Shown one piece after another: positions 8,821 through 18,902 of a DNA stretch of 64,000 nucleotides. Under the pieces are notes generated by a model. That model did not search any database, was not told the DNA's origin, and worked only from the letters and a program-made list of their open reading frames with translations. The position numbers were made by a program, and so were the translations under genes. Each line of letters begins with the position of its first letter. The stretch's first letter is position 1. The stretch lies in assembly GCF_017349075.1 (NCBI RefSeq), contig NZ_JAFMOF010000003.1, forward strand, positions 372,001 through 436,000, written 5' to 3'. This stretch comes from Streptomyces triculaminicus (lineage in GTDB: Bacteria; Actinomycetota; Actinomycetes; Streptomycetales; Streptomycetaceae).

Positions 8821-11658
8821 TTGCGTAAGCCCAGAGCACGTTCAGGAAGACCGGCTACGAAAAGCGGGATAGCGGGGGCGGCAGCGCTGTTGGGCGCTGC
8901 CGCCCTCGTCGTCTCGGCGGTGCCCGGCCAGGCCCTCGCGGCCCCGGCCGGTTCGGACCCCGCCGAGGTGATACCGGGGACGGGCACCTCCACCCCGTCG
9001 CTGGTGGACGGCATCCGGGAGGGTGTGAAGTCCACCGGCAGCGCGGCCGACGCGGCGCGCGGGCACCTCGCCGACAAGAAGAGCCGCTACCGCATCGCCG
9101 ACCCGGGCCGCGACCTCAAGCCCGTCCAGACGCTCACGACCGGGGCGTCCGAGACGGTCAGGCTGCAGCAGAAGCACCGGGGGATCGACGTCCTCGGCGG
9201 GCAGTACGTCGTGCGGATGGAGAAGAAGGACGGCAAGCGCGTCGTCACCGGCACGTCCGGCAAGTACTTCACCGCTCTCAAGGCCGACACCAAGGCCGAG
9301 GTCGGCGAGGAGCTGGCCGTCCAGCGGGCCGTGAACGCGACGCTCGCCCGGATCGGCGGGAAGAAGCTGGACAAGAGCGCCGTCGCCGCGCAGCGCGGCC
9401 TCAAGGCGGCGCCGCGCCTGACCGGCACGGCGCGCGGCCTGGTCGTGCTGCCCAAGGGCGCCGGCGTGCTGGCCCACCACGTGACCGTACGCGGCACCGA
9501 CCCGGCCTCGGGCGAGCCGGTGCTGCGCGAGGTCTACATCGACGCCAAGGCCGGCTACCCGGTGCTGCAGTACAGCGCCATCAAGACCTTCGGCGCGTCG
9601 GCGGCGGCCCCCGCGGCGGGCGCGAGCGAGGGCAAGGCGGGTGCGGGCAAGGCCCCCGAGGAGGCCGGGCGCCACCCGGGCGTCGCGGGGTCCGGCGTCA
9701 AGCTCGACGGCAGCACCGTCGAGCTGGGCCTGTACTTCGACACCGCGCGCGGCGAGTACCTCATGCGTGACCACGCGCGCATGTGGGACTCCAGCAAGAA
9801 CCTGATCGCCACCTGGGACGCCCACGAGAAGGACGCCAACGAGGCGTCCGGCCGCTGGCCCGAGGGCATCAAGGAGTTCGGCTCCAAGAGCCCGCAGTTC
9901 CCCAAGGAGGCCACCGAGGCGGGCGCGGTCGACGCGCACTGGGCGGCCGGCAAGGTCTACGACTACTACAAGAAGGTCCACGGCCGGGACAGTCTCGACG
10001 GCCGGGGCATGACGATCAACTCCCTCGTCGGCGTCACCTTCTTCGGCATGCCGTACGTCAACGCCTTCTGGGACGGCACCAAGATGGTGTACGGCTCGGG
10101 CGACAAGGAGTACAAGACGCTCTCGGCCGACCTCGACGTCGTCGGCCACGAGATGACGCACGGCGTGGTGGAGAACACCGCGGGCCTGGTCTACGCCGGC
10201 CAGTCCGGCGCGCTCAACGAGGCGATCGCCGACTACTTCGGCAACGCCATCGCCGTGGACGCGGCCGGCATGGCCATGGACCACCCCGACGCGGGCCTGC
10301 TCGGCGGCGACCTGTGCCGCACCAAGTCCCCGCGTCAGTGCGCCCTCCGCGACCTCAACGACGGCGCGACGACGTCCAAGAACTTCCTGGGCGTGAGCTT
10401 CGCCAACGACAACGGCGGCGTGCACCTCAACTCCACGATCTTCTCGGGCGCCCTGTGGGACATCCGCGAGGACCTGGGCCGCACCCTCGCCGACAAGATC
10501 GCCTACAAGGCGCTGTCGGAGTACATGACGCCGCTCGACGGCTTCACCGAGGGCCGTAACGCCGTCCTTTCCGCCGCCAAGGCCCTCAAGATCTCGGCGA
10601 AGGACATGAACGTCGTCAAGCGGTCGTTCAACGCCCACGGCATCGTCCCGAACTGGGAGGAGGCCCTCGGCGTCGACACCGACCGTCTCTTCGGCCGGCT
10701 CAACACCGCCGACACGACGGTCGGCGCGGGCGGCGGCTGGTGGTCCGCGTCGAAGTCCAACGACGACGGCACCGAGGCCTACTCGGTCTGGGCCGGGCGT
10801 ACGGACGGCAAGGGCTCGCCGAAGCTGATGAGCCCCAACGACGGCCGCTTCCATGTGAACCCGGCGACCGACGGCAAGAGCGTGGTGTGGGAGGCGTACG
10901 GGCCGGCGGGCGTGGAGGTCCTGTCCCGGCCGCTCGCGGGCGGTCCCGTCAAGAAGCTGTACGTCACCACCGACCTGGTGCGCGGCGTGCGGGTCGAGGG
11001 CGCGGTGGTGACCTTCGAGACGATGGACAGCTTCGGCGCCCGGCACGCGGGGTACCTGCGCACGGGTGACAAGGAGCCCACCTGGGTGGACGGGCGCAAG
11101 GCCGACGTGGGGTCGGCCGTGCCGTCCATCGGCGGCGGGCGCATCGCGTACGCCAAGGCGTACCCGGAGGGCGACTCGTACCGTATGGGCGTCGAGGTGC
11201 TGGACCTGGCGAGCGGCGGGCGCACGCTGATGCCGCAGCTGGGCACCCCGCAGACCATCGGCCAGACGGCCGTCACCGGCAAGCACGTGTACTGGCTGGC
11301 CGACGAGGTCGTCGACCAGGGCCAGACGGCGGTCCGGCGGGCGAACGTCGACGGTACGGGCGTGGTGGACCTCAGCAAGGAGAAGGGGGACGACGCGCTG
11401 TACGCGTCCGACCTGACCGCCTCCGAGGCCGCGGTGACCGTGACGGCCCAGCTGCCGGACGTCCGCTACCGCAACGAGTCGATGGCCAAGCTGTGGCAGT
11501 TCGGCGTGGACGGCGGGGCCCGGGCGCGGGTCTCCTGCAACCGTGGTGAGCAGGCCGCCGCCGCGGCGGCGGGCGGCAAGCAGGTGGTGTGGCTGGACGG
11601 CACCACCGGCTACACCGACCTGGTCACCCGCACCCGCCCGGCGGGCAACTGCGGCTAG
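8821..11658 (+). CDS. Secreted M4 (thermolysin-like) metallopeptidase, paralogue 2
   Basis: This 945-aa paralogue of the preceding gene has the same architecture: TTG start after GGAGGGGG, signal peptide, FTP/PepSY-like propeptide, M4 domain and C-terminal beta-propeller-like region ending in the same TDLVTRTRPAGNCG tail. Zinc ligands are His 443 and His 447 of HEMTH and Glu 467 of NEAIADYFG; the DNGGVHLNS motif is present. It differs by an extra Ala/Lys-rich segment near the end of the propeptide (ASEGKAGAGKAPEEAGR) and by lacking the TTA codon (the Leu-Arg of paralogue 1 is Val-Gln here). It arose by tandem duplication; substrate specificity is unknown. Confidence 0.94.
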   Translation: MRKPRARSGRPATKSGIAGAAALLGAAALVVSAVPGQALAAPAGSDPAEVIPGTGTSTPSLVDGIREGVKSTGSAADAARGHLADKKSRYRIADPGRDLKPVQTLTTGASETVRLQQKHRGIDVLGGQYVVRMEKKDGKRVVTGTSGKYFTALKADTKAEVGEELAVQRAVNATLARIGGKKLDKSAVAAQRGLKAAPRLTGTARGLVVLPKGAGVLAHHVTVRGTDPASGEPVLREVYIDAKAGYPVLQYSAIKTFGASAAAPAAGASEGKAGAGKAPEEAGRHPGVAGSGVKLDGSTVELGLYFDTARGEYLMRDHARMWDSSKNLIATWDAHEKDANEASGRWPEGIKEFGSKSPQFPKEATEAGAVDAHWAAGKVYDYYKKVHGRDSLDGRGMTINSLVGVTFFGMPYVNAFWDGTKMVYGSGDKEYKTLSADLDVVGHEMTHGVVENTAGLVYAGQSGALNEAIADYFGNAIAVDAAGMAMDHPDAGLLGGDLCRTKSPRQCALRDLNDGATTSKNFLGVSFANDNGGVHLNSTIFSGALWDIREDLGRTLADKIAYKALSEYMTPLDGFTEGRNAVLSAAKALKISAKDMNVVKRSFNAHGIVPNWEEALGVDTDRLFGRLNTADTTVGAGGGWWSASKSNDDGTEAYSVWAGRTDGKGSPKLMSPNDGRFHVNPATDGKSVVWEAYGPAGVEVLSRPLAGGPVKKLYVTTDLVRGVRVEGAVVTFETMDSFGARHAGYLRTGDKEPTWVDGRKADVGSAVPSIGGGRIAYAKAYPEGDSYRMGVEVLDLASGGRTLMPQLGTPQTIGQTAVTGKHVYWLADEVVDQGQTAVRRANVDGTGVVDLSKEKGDDALYASDLTASEAAVTVTAQLPDVRYRNESMAKLWQFGVDGGARARVSCNRGEQAAAAAAGGKQVVWLDGTTGYTDLVTRTRPAGNCG

Positions 11659-11761
11659 CCCCCGCGGCCGGAAGTACCGCTGAACACGGCCGGGCCCCCG
11701 GCGCCGATGGCGCCGGGGGCCCGGCTCGTATTCGCCTCCTCGCCGTGCCGGCGCGCGGGCG

Positions 11762-12607
11762 TCAGCCGTAGGCGAGCGTCTTCAGGCGGCTGAGCGTGCC
11801 GTTGAAGCGGTTGTGGTCGCCGACGGTCGGTCCGGAGTCGGTGTACTGCCAGAAGGTGTAGAAGCCCCAGCCGGCCGGGAGCTCGCCGGAGGCGGAGCCG
11901 TAGCGCGGCATCCACAGCGGGTTCCAGCCGCCGAATCCGTTGTGGTTGCCGGTGCACTTCTTCCACCACGTGGTGGAGGTGTACAGCACCGCGTCGCGCC
12001 CGGTGCGCTCGCGGTAGGTGTCGAAGAAGTCCTCGATCCAGTCGATCATGCGGCCGGTGGACATGCCGTAGCACTGACTGCCGTAGGGGTTGTACTCCAT
12101 GTCGAGCACCCCCGGCAGCGTCCTGCCGTCACTCGACCAGCCGCCGCCGTGGTCGGTGAAGTAGTCGGCCTGCGCGGCGCCGCTGGAGGTGTCCGGGAGC
12201 GCGAAGTGGTACGCGCCGCGGATCATGCCCTCCCGGTACGCGCCCTTGTACTGCTGAGAGAAGTAGGGGTTGGTGTAGCCGGTGCCCTCGCTGGCCTTGA
12301 CGTAGGCGAACCGGGCCCCGCTGTCCCAGAGCTTCGACCAGGAGACGTTGGCGTTGTGGCTGCTGACGTCGACGCCCTCGACATGGGCGAGCGCGGAGTT
12401 GTCGGGGAGTGCGGGCGCGCTCTCGTGGTCGCGGAGGGTGGAGCCCATCCAGTCCCGGTCGGGGTGGGCGGGGCGTCCTTCGCTGGACGCCGCCGTGGCG
12501 GACGGGAGGGTGACGACCAGGGCGAGCGCGGCCAGCAGGGAGACGAGGTGGGCCGCCATGGTGGTGGGGGGTGTCCGGCGGCCCGGACCGCAGCGGTACA
12601 CGGGCAT
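11762..12607 (-). CDS. Secreted GH25 family lysozyme (muramidase)
   Basis: This 281-aa exported peptidoglycan hydrolase cleaves the MurNAc-GlcNAc beta-1,4 bond. The ATG follows GGAGGC. The N terminus has an Arg-rich start, a hydrophobic stretch (LVSLLAALALVVTL, about residues 21-34) and a likely cleavage site near TAASSEG. The GH25 fold is shown by GVDVSSHN, YVKASEGTGYTN, GAYHFALP and the acidic active-site motif GVLDMEYNPYG, as in Streptomyces cellosyl. It covers one catalytic domain with no separate cell-wall-binding module. It is encoded convergently with the second protease and divergently from the MarR gene. Confidence 0.94.
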   Translation of the reverse strand: MPVYRCGPGRRTPPTTMAAHLVSLLAALALVVTLPSATAASSEGRPAHPDRDWMGSTLRDHESAPALPDNSALAHVEGVDVSSHNANVSWSKLWDSGARFAYVKASEGTGYTNPYFSQQYKGAYREGMIRGAYHFALPDTSSGAAQADYFTDHGGGWSSDGRTLPGVLDMEYNPYGSQCYGMSTGRMIDWIEDFFDTYRERTGRDAVLYTSTTWWKKCTGNHNGFGGWNPLWMPRYGSASGELPAGWGFYTFWQYTDSGPTVGDHNRFNGTLSRLKTLAYG

Positions 12608-12719
12608 GAGCTGCCTCCGAGACCAGGGTGGGGGGAGTGGGCGATACTGACACAGCCGCGGCGACGTGCCGCGGCCGCGGACATCTTTCGGTGGCCGGTA
12701 ACGCAGGAGAGGGCCTCAC

Positions 12720-13214
12720 GTGCACGAGAGCAGGACGCCGTCCGGCGAGGGGGGCTGCCCGGGCCCGGGCGACGGCACGGGAGTGGACCGGGCCTTCCTC
12801 GCCCTGGAGCGGGAGCTGTCGGTCTTCCTCCGCCGCGCCCGGGCCTCCTCCGGCGAGCTGGCCCGCCAGGTCCACCCGGACCTCGAGCCGGCGGCGTACG
12901 GCCTGCTCGTCCGGCTGGAGGAGACCGGCCAGCAGCGGGCCACCGACCTCGCCGCGTACTTCGGCGTCGGCAAGGCCACGATGAGCCGTCAGCTGCGCGC
13001 CCTGTACGACCTCGGGCTGGTCGACCGCGAGCCGGATCCGGCCGACGGCCGGGCCTCCCTCGTCCAGATCACCGACGAGGGCCGGGCCCGCTTCACCCGG
13101 GTGCGCGACGCCCGGCGCACGCTGTACATGAGCAAGCTCGCCGACTGGGACCGCACCGAGATCGCCGAGCTGGCCCGGCTGCTCCACCAGCTGAACGAGC
13201 GGGCGGAGGCGTAG
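12720..13214 (+). CDS. MarR-family transcriptional regulator
   Basis: This 164-aa protein starts at GTG, preceded by AGGAGAGG. It has the MarR winged helix: the recognition region ATDLAAYFGVGKATMSRQLRAL and wing region LVDREPDPADGRASLVQITDEGR, with flanking helices for dimerisation. It is transcribed away from the GH25 lysozyme gene over a gap of about 110 bp, so it may regulate that gene or itself; this is inferred from position. No cysteine or obvious ligand motif identifies the effector. Confidence 0.9.
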   Translation: MHESRTPSGEGGCPGPGDGTGVDRAFLALERELSVFLRRARASSGELARQVHPDLEPAAYGLLVRLEETGQQRATDLAAYFGVGKATMSRQLRALYDLGLVDREPDPADGRASLVQITDEGRARFTRVRDARRTLYMSKLADWDRTEIAELARLLHQLNERAEA

Positions 13215-13261
13215 CCGCGGCGCGGTGACGGGTCCGACATTCGGACAAAGAGCGCATCTCA

Positions 13262-14035
13262 TTACAATTCAGCGTAAAGGGCTGCCGCATCGTCATGGGG
13301 CTTGCCGCGCCGGAAGGACCGCCCGTCCGGGTCGGCGAGCTCCGCCTCGCGCACCCGCTCGATGAGCGCCTCGGGCCCCTCCTTCGCCAGGACCGAGAGG
13401 CACTCCCGCCAGCCGCCCGCCCGGAACACCTCCACCCAGCGGGCGGCGCCGTCGCTGAGCGCGCCCAGTGCCCGTACGTCCGTACGAGGCGTGGCGCCGG
13501 TGACCGCCCGGCCGGCCACGGCCGGGTCCGCGGCCGCCGTGAAGAAGCCCCCCTCCGCGTTGCGCAGGCGGTCCGTCACCGGGCCCACGGCCGCCAGGCG
13601 CGCGATCCGGTCGTCGAGCACGGCCCGTACCGTGCCGTCCAGCGCCTCGATCAGCAGCACGGAGTCCGACAGCACCAGGTGCTCCACCGTCGTCGCGTCC
13701 CAGCGCGCCAGGACGACCGTGGCCTGCGGGGTGCGCCGGTGGGAGAGGTCGCAGCCGTCCCGATGGGCGTCGGCGGTACGGGAGATGGCGGCCGACAGGC
13801 AGTCGGACAGGGTCATGTCGGGCCGTGAGACGGCCAGTTCGAGCAACGCGCCGCCGAGCCGCGCCGTGAACCACGGGACGCCGTGCATGCACCCCGTCCC
13901 GCCGTCCGGCGGCGGCGTCACCCCGTCGAGCAGCACGAGCGCCCCGCCGTGGCCCGAGGCGGGCAGGGCGACCGACACGAAATCCTCGTTCGGGCGAAGC
14001 GAATCCCCGGGCTGGGTGGCCAGTTCGATGCGCAT
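13262..14035 (-). CDS. PP2C-like phosphatase-family protein
   Basis: This 257-aa cytoplasmic protein has features of PP2C/PPM Ser/Thr phosphatases: NEDF near the N terminus, LVLLDGVT as the first metal-binding aspartate strand, HLVLSDSVLL, GALSDGAARWVEVF, and a C-terminal HDDAAALY resembling the conserved DD motif. It is shorter and more divergent than typical PP2C enzymes. The start at 14035 (MRIELATQPGDSLRPNEDF) is preferred because homology-like sequence begins there; an in-frame ATG at 14083 would add 16 residues. Neither start has a clear ribosome site. The partner is unknown. Confidence 0.72.
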   Translation of the reverse strand: MRIELATQPGDSLRPNEDFVSVALPASGHGGALVLLDGVTPPPDGGTGCMHGVPWFTARLGGALLELAVSRPDMTLSDCLSAAISRTADAHRDGCDLSHRRTPQATVVLARWDATTVEHLVLSDSVLLIEALDGTVRAVLDDRIARLAAVGPVTDRLRNAEGGFFTAAADPAVAGRAVTGATPRTDVRALGALSDGAARWVEVFRAGGWRECLSVLAKEGPEALIERVREAELADPDGRSFRRGKPHDDAAALYAEL

Positions 14036-14140
14036 GCGACCAGTGTGCAGGATGCCCGAATTTCCCCACCCGTTGACGCGCATCCTTCCGGCGCGCCGGG
14101 CTGTTTACCTGAGTGGGCACTTGCCGGGGGGATGCGGTCG

Positions 14141-17100
14141 GTGCCACCAGCCAGGGGCCACCAGGGGTGGGACACGGACGACAGCAGATTGCGAGCACCG
14201 GTGCGGAAGAAGCGACTTCGCGGCGGCCAGCGCGAACAGCAGACATCGGGGGTGCCGGAGCGCACCGCCCGCGTACGCAACCGACTCATCGCCTCCGTCG
14301 CCGTCGTCTCCCTGACGGCCCTGGGCGCGGGCGCGTTCGGCATCGCCGACGCCATACGCGACCTCGGCGACTCCCGCCGCCTGGCCGCCCTCGCCACGTC
14401 CGGCAGCGGTGCCGTCGCGCTCGCCCATTCCCTGGCCGACGAGCGCGACGCCATGACCGAGCACGCGGCCGCCGGGCGCGGCGGCGCCCCCGAGCCCGTC
14501 GGCGCCGCCGAGGACCGCCGCGCCCGCGTCGACCGCCAGGTCGACGAGTTCCGGACCACCGCGCCCCTGTCCCTGCAGCGCCGGCTGGACACCCTGCCCG
14601 AGGTGCGCCGCCGCGCCCTGACCGGCTCCGCCGACGCCCGCTCGGTCTTCACCGCCTACACCGCCGTGATCCAGGCCCTGCACGGCAGCGCCGCCTCCCT
14701 CGCCCACCGGCTGCCCTCGCGCGCCCGGTCCGACGACGCGACGGCCCTGCCCGCGCTCGGCCGCGCCGTCGAGGAGGCCTCCGCCGGCCGCGGCCTGCTC
14801 CTGGCCGCGCTCGCCGCCCGCGGCACCCAGCCGCAACTGACCGCCCTCGCCCAGGGAGCCGCCCTGCGGGAGCGGGCCGCCCTCGACGAGTTCCGCCTGC
14901 TCGCCCCCGCCGCGCTGCGCGCCGAGTACGCCCGTACGCTCGCCGGAGCGCAGGTCGCCGACGCCCGGGCCCGGCTGGACCGGCTCGTCGCCAGGCCGCA
15001 GGCCGCCGCCGCCGAGATCGAGCACCCCGGCCCCGTACGGGCCGGGCTCACCGCCCGCCTCGACCGCCTGCGCGGCCTCGAATCCGGCCTCGCCACGGAG
15101 CAGATGGCCCGCCTGGCCGCCCTGCGCGACCACGACGCGACGGCCCTGGAGGTGCGCGGCACCCTCGCCGCGCTCTGCTTCCTGCTCGTGCTCGGCACCT
15201 GCGTCCAGTCCGCCCGCTCCATCACCCGCCCGCTCGCCGCCCTGCGGACCGGCGCCCGGCGGGTGTGCGCCGACCCGGTCACCAAGGAACCGGTCTCCTT
15301 CCAGGGCCGCGACGACGAATTCGCCGAGATCGCCCGCTCCGTCAACGTCCTGCACGGCACGGTCGTGCGCATGCGCGAGCGCATCGCCCTCCTCGAGGGC
15401 GAGCGCAACCGCCTGGACGTGGCCCGGCAGGACCTCGCCGACGAACGCGACGCGCTGCGCGGCCGGTTCCAGGAGCTCGACGAGCGGATGGCCGGGCTGT
15501 CCGGCCGGGTGCACTCCACCTTCGTCAGCCTCTCCCGGCGCACGCTGGGCCTCGTCGAACGGCAGCTGACCGTCATCGAGTCCATGGAGGCCCACGAGGC
15601 GGACCCCGACCGCCTGGAGATCCTCTTCAAGCTCGACCACCTCGCCACCCGGATGCGCCGCTACAACGAGAACCTGCTCGTCCTCGCGGGCGCCGAGCAG
15701 CAGTGCGGGCACGCCGGGCCCGTCCCGCTGCTGGACGTCCTGCGGGCCGGCGTCAGCGAGATCGAGCGCTACGAACGCGTCCGCATCCACTCCCTGCCCG
15801 CCCGGGCGCAGCTCGTCGGCTTCGCCGCCGACGACATCAGCCACCTGGTGGCCGAGCTGCTGGAGAACGCCACCGCCTTCTCACCCCCCGACGTGCAGGT
15901 GCAGGTCTGCGGCTGGCTGCTGGAGAACGGCGAGGTCATGCTCTCCGTCCAGGACGAGGGCATCGGCATGGCCCCCGAGCGGCTGGGCGAGCTCAACGCC
16001 CTGCTGGCGGAGGCCGACCCCGACCTCGGGCGGTCCGGCCGCGGCGGGACGGAGGAGCCCGTCATGGGGCTCGGCCTGTACGTGGTCGCCCGGCTCGCCG
16101 CCCGGCACGGCGTCCGGGTCCAGCTGCGCGAGCAGCGGCCCGGCGGCATCACCGCCGTCGTCGTCCTGCCCGGCCACCTGCTGCCCGCCGAGCCGCCGTC
16201 CGTCACCGACCCGGCCACCGCGCCGCCGGTCCCGGGCAGCGCGCGGACCACACCGCACTCCGACCTGCCGGGCGCGGTCGCCGAGGCCAACTCCCATACG
16301 CTTCCCGGCCGTCCGCAGCACACCGGCCTGCCGGGCCAGCGGCGCTCCGGGCCCTGGGTCGAGCAGGATGAACAGACCATCCAGCTCACCACCGTGCGGT
16401 CGATCCCCGGCCCGGCCTGGCAGATGCCCGGCCCGGCGGCCGGACAGCCCCCCGTCGCGGACGACGGCCCGGCCCCGGGCCGCCACGCCCGCGCGGCGGC
16501 GGTGCCGCCCCAGGCGGCGGCCCGGCCGACGGCCCGGCCGACATCCCGGCCGCACGCGTCGTACGAGGCGTACGGGGAGTACGGGGTCTACGCCCCGGGG
16601 CCCGTGGAGGCCGGGGGAGCGGGAGGGGCTGGAGGGGGCAGGGGGCGCACGGGCAGGGCGCGCATCCGGTCTCGCACCCCACCTCGCACCCGGCCTCGTA
16701 CGACCGTACGCCCCGGCCGTCCCCGTACGCCCAGGCGTCGCAGCCGGCGCAGACGTCGGCGCGCACCGCGCACGCTCCGTCCGGGCACCCGGCGGGCTCC
16801 CATGCCCAGACGCCCCACGCCCAGACGCCTTACGCGCAGCCGTCGTACGCCCAGGCCCCGCGCCCCGAGCCGCTGCGCCCCCGGCCCCGCCCCGAGCCCG
16901 CCCCGGACGGCCCCGGCGATCCGGGGCCCGGGCAGCCCGCGGGACCGGCGCTGCCCAAGCGGACGCCCAGGGTCGTGGCCCGTAACCCCGTGCCGCTGAG
17001 CGTGCGGCCGGGCGTGGACGCCGACGCTCTGCGGCGCAAGCTCGCCGGCTTCCAGCAGGGTGCGCGGGACGGACGCCGGGACGCCGAGGCGGAGTTGGCG

Positions 17101-17178
17101 GAGCGTGATCGTGGTACTGATCGAAACCGAGCGGGGGCGCCGGACGAGGGCGGCACTGTCGAGGAGGCACGCGGTTGA
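14141..17178 (+). CDS. cvnA: Conservon sensor-kinase-like protein (CvnA type), apparent 1-base frameshift in C-terminal linker
   Basis: This is the membrane histidine-kinase-like component of a conservon, about 1012 aa if the frame is restored. GTG 14141 is chosen for the GGGGGGA 8 nt upstream; ATG 14132 and GTG 14201 are alternatives. Two membrane helices (about 49-70 and 340-358) flank a nitrate/nitrite-sensing-like helical domain. HAMP, a coiled region and a HATPase (LVAELLENATAFSPP, DEGIGMA, GLGLYVVARLA; about 560-690) follow. There is no standard HisKA box, as in other CvnA proteins. In a low-complexity linker the frame moves by -1 among G runs (16625-16645): past about 16640 only the other frame encodes the expected tail (LPKRTPRVVARNPVPLS), which ends at 17178 overlapping the next start. 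As sequenced, the uncorrected frame stops at 16999. Confidence 0.85.
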
Positions 17179-17717
17179 CTGCATATTCCCAGGGGGCGAC
17201 GCCAGTAACCCCCACGCGCACCACTGAAGTCACTGCCTTCGGGTTGAGCGACGAGGCGCGCAACCTGCGCTGGCTGCTGGCGGACCTGGTCGAGGAGGTG
17301 CCGGGCGTGCTGTCCGTCGCCGTGGTCTCCTCCGACGGCCTGCTGCTGCTCTCCTCCACCGCCGAACACCCGGCGCCGCCACCGCCCCCCGGGGCCCCGG
17401 CCGGCAGAGGCGCTTCCGGCCCGCGCGGCTCCTCCGCCGACCTCGCCACCATCGTCGCCGGGCTGGGCAGCCTGACCACGGGCGCGGCGGCCCTGATGGA
17501 CGGCGGAGCCGTCAAGCAGACCATGGTCGCGATGGACGGCGGTGGACTGTTCGTCATGACCATCAGCGACGGCTCCCTGCTCGGCGTCCGCACCGCGACC
17601 GACTGCGACATGGGCGTCGTCGCCTACCACATGGCGCTCTTCGTGGGCCGGGCCGGACACGTCCTGACCCCCGAACTCCGCCGGGAGCTGCGGCAGTCGG
17701 TGGAGGCCGTCGGATGA
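17175..17717 (+). CDS. cvnB: Conservon roadblock/LC7 protein (CvnB type)
   Basis: This 180-aa protein has a roadblock/LC7 domain (LRWLLADLVEEVPGVLSVAVVSSDGLLLL; ATIVAGLGSLTTGAAALMDGG; VVAYHMALFVGRAGHVL). In conservons this protein is thought to act as a regulator of the small GTPase, analogous to MglB. The TTG start overlaps the kinase stop (TTGA) and the stop overlaps the next start (ATGA), so it is translationally coupled on both sides. A Pro/Gly-rich insert (about residues 60-85) interrupts the domain. Confidence 0.93.
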   Translation: MTAYSQGATPVTPTRTTEVTAFGLSDEARNLRWLLADLVEEVPGVLSVAVVSSDGLLLLSSTAEHPAPPPPPGAPAGRGASGPRGSSADLATIVAGLGSLTTGAAALMDGGAVKQTMVAMDGGGLFVMTISDGSLLGVRTATDCDMGVVAYHMALFVGRAGHVLTPELRRELRQSVEAVG

Positions 17718-18187
17718 CCACGGCCGCACCCGCCCCGCCCGCCACCGCGCGCGTCCCCGCGCAGGCCAGGGCCGCCGCCCCGCGGCGGGGCGGCGGCCCG
17801 GCGGTCCGCAGGAGCGCGCGCGTCCGCCCGTACTCGCTCACCGGCGGCCGGACCCGCTTCGGGCACGTCCTGCTCGTCGAGACCTTCGTGGGCGCCCCGG
17901 CCGCGCCCCGGGCCGCCGGGCCCGGGCCGGACGTGCCCGCGCCCGGGCCCGGCGGGCTGGCCTCCCGGGTCCTGCCCGAGGCCCGCGCCATCCTCGGGCT
18001 GTGCCGCCGGCTGCGCTCGGTCGCCGAGGTCGCCGCGCTGCTGAAGATGCCGCTGGGCGTCGTACGGGTGCTCATCGCCGACCTGGCGGACCAGGGAAGG
18101 ATCCGCGTCTACGGCTCCGGCCACACCCCCGGCCGGCCGGACCGCGCGCTGCTGGAAAGGGTGCTCAGTGGACTACGCAGACTCTGA
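17714..18187 (+). CDS. cvnC: Conservon DUF742 protein (CvnC type)
   Basis: This 157-aa DUF742 protein has an Ala/Pro-rich N terminus, then RPYSLTGGRT, and a C-terminal winged-helix-like segment (LPEARAILGLCRRLRSVAEV, then LKMPLGVVRVLIADLADQGRI). The family is the third conservon component and may bind DNA or the other Cvn proteins; its biochemical role is not settled. Its ATG overlaps the roadblock gene, and its last 20 nt overlap the start of the GTPase gene. Confidence 0.92.
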   Translation: MTTAAPAPPATARVPAQARAAAPRRGGGPAVRRSARVRPYSLTGGRTRFGHVLLVETFVGAPAAPRAAGPGPDVPAPGPGGLASRVLPEARAILGLCRRLRSVAEVAALLKMPLGVVRVLIADLADQGRIRVYGSGHTPGRPDRALLERVLSGLRRL

Positions 18188-18866
18188 CCCGTCCCCCGAC
18201 GCGCCGGCGGGGGAGGAGGGGGCCGCGAGCTGGCAGACGGACCTCTCCCGCGCCCCCGCCGCCACGAAGATCGTCATCGCGGGCGGCTTCGGCGTCGGCA
18301 AGACCACGTTCGTCGGCTCGGTCTCCGAGATCACCCCGCTGCGGACGGAGGCCGTCATGACCTCCGCCGGCGAGGGCGTCGACGACCCGGACGCCGTCCC
18401 GGGCAAGGCCACGACCACGGTCGCCATGGACTTCGGGCGGATCACCCTCGACGCCGACCTGGTGCTCTACCTCTTCGGCACGCCCGGCCAGAAACGGTTC
18501 TGGTTCATGTGGGACGACCTGGTGCGCGGGGCCATCGGCGCGGTCGTGATGGTCGACACCCGCCGCCTGGCCGACTGCTTCCCCGCTCTCGACTACTTCG
18601 AGAGCGGAGGCCTGCCGTACGTCGTCGCCGTCAACCACTTCGAGGGCACCCCCCGTCACGAGGCGGGGGCGGTGCGCGAGGCGCTGGCGCTGGCCCCGGA
18701 CGTACCCGTCCTGATCATGGACGCCCGGCGGCGGGTCGGCGTCGTCGAGACGCTGCTGACCCTCGTCGGCCGGGCCCTCGACGTCTCACCGGGCGTCCCG
18801 GGCGTTCCGGGCGCCACGGGCGTTCCGGCCGCGCGGGGCGCCGCCCGCGGCGTCAACCCGGCGTAA
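18168..18866 (+). CDS. cvnD: Conservon small GTPase-like ATP/GTP-binding protein (CvnD type)
   Basis: This 232-aa MglA/Ras-like GTPase is the fourth conservon member. The P loop is GGFGVGKTTFVGSV, the switch/G3 region LFGTPGQKRFWFMWDD and the G4-like motif VAVNHFEG. The GTG start has GGAAAGG 7 nt upstream and lies inside the end of the DUF742 gene. The C terminus is a short Gly/Val/Ala tail. Together the four proteins are thought to form a membrane-associated switch resembling a eukaryotic G-protein system, as proposed for S. coelicolor conservons. Confidence 0.94.
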   Translation: MDYADSDPSPDAPAGEEGAASWQTDLSRAPAATKIVIAGGFGVGKTTFVGSVSEITPLRTEAVMTSAGEGVDDPDAVPGKATTTVAMDFGRITLDADLVLYLFGTPGQKRFWFMWDDLVRGAIGAVVMVDTRRLADCFPALDYFESGGLPYVVAVNHFEGTPRHEAGAVREALALAPDVPVLIMDARRRVGVVETLLTLVGRALDVSPGVPGVPGATGVPAARGAARGVNPA

Positions 18867-18902
18867 CCCCGGCTCAGTCACCCGATCGGAGGCGAACACA
18901 CC

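Noticed and set aside
11813..13228. 471-codon plus-strand open frame across GH25 and MarR genes
   Set aside because: It spans two real genes in other frames and has no start signal or domain.
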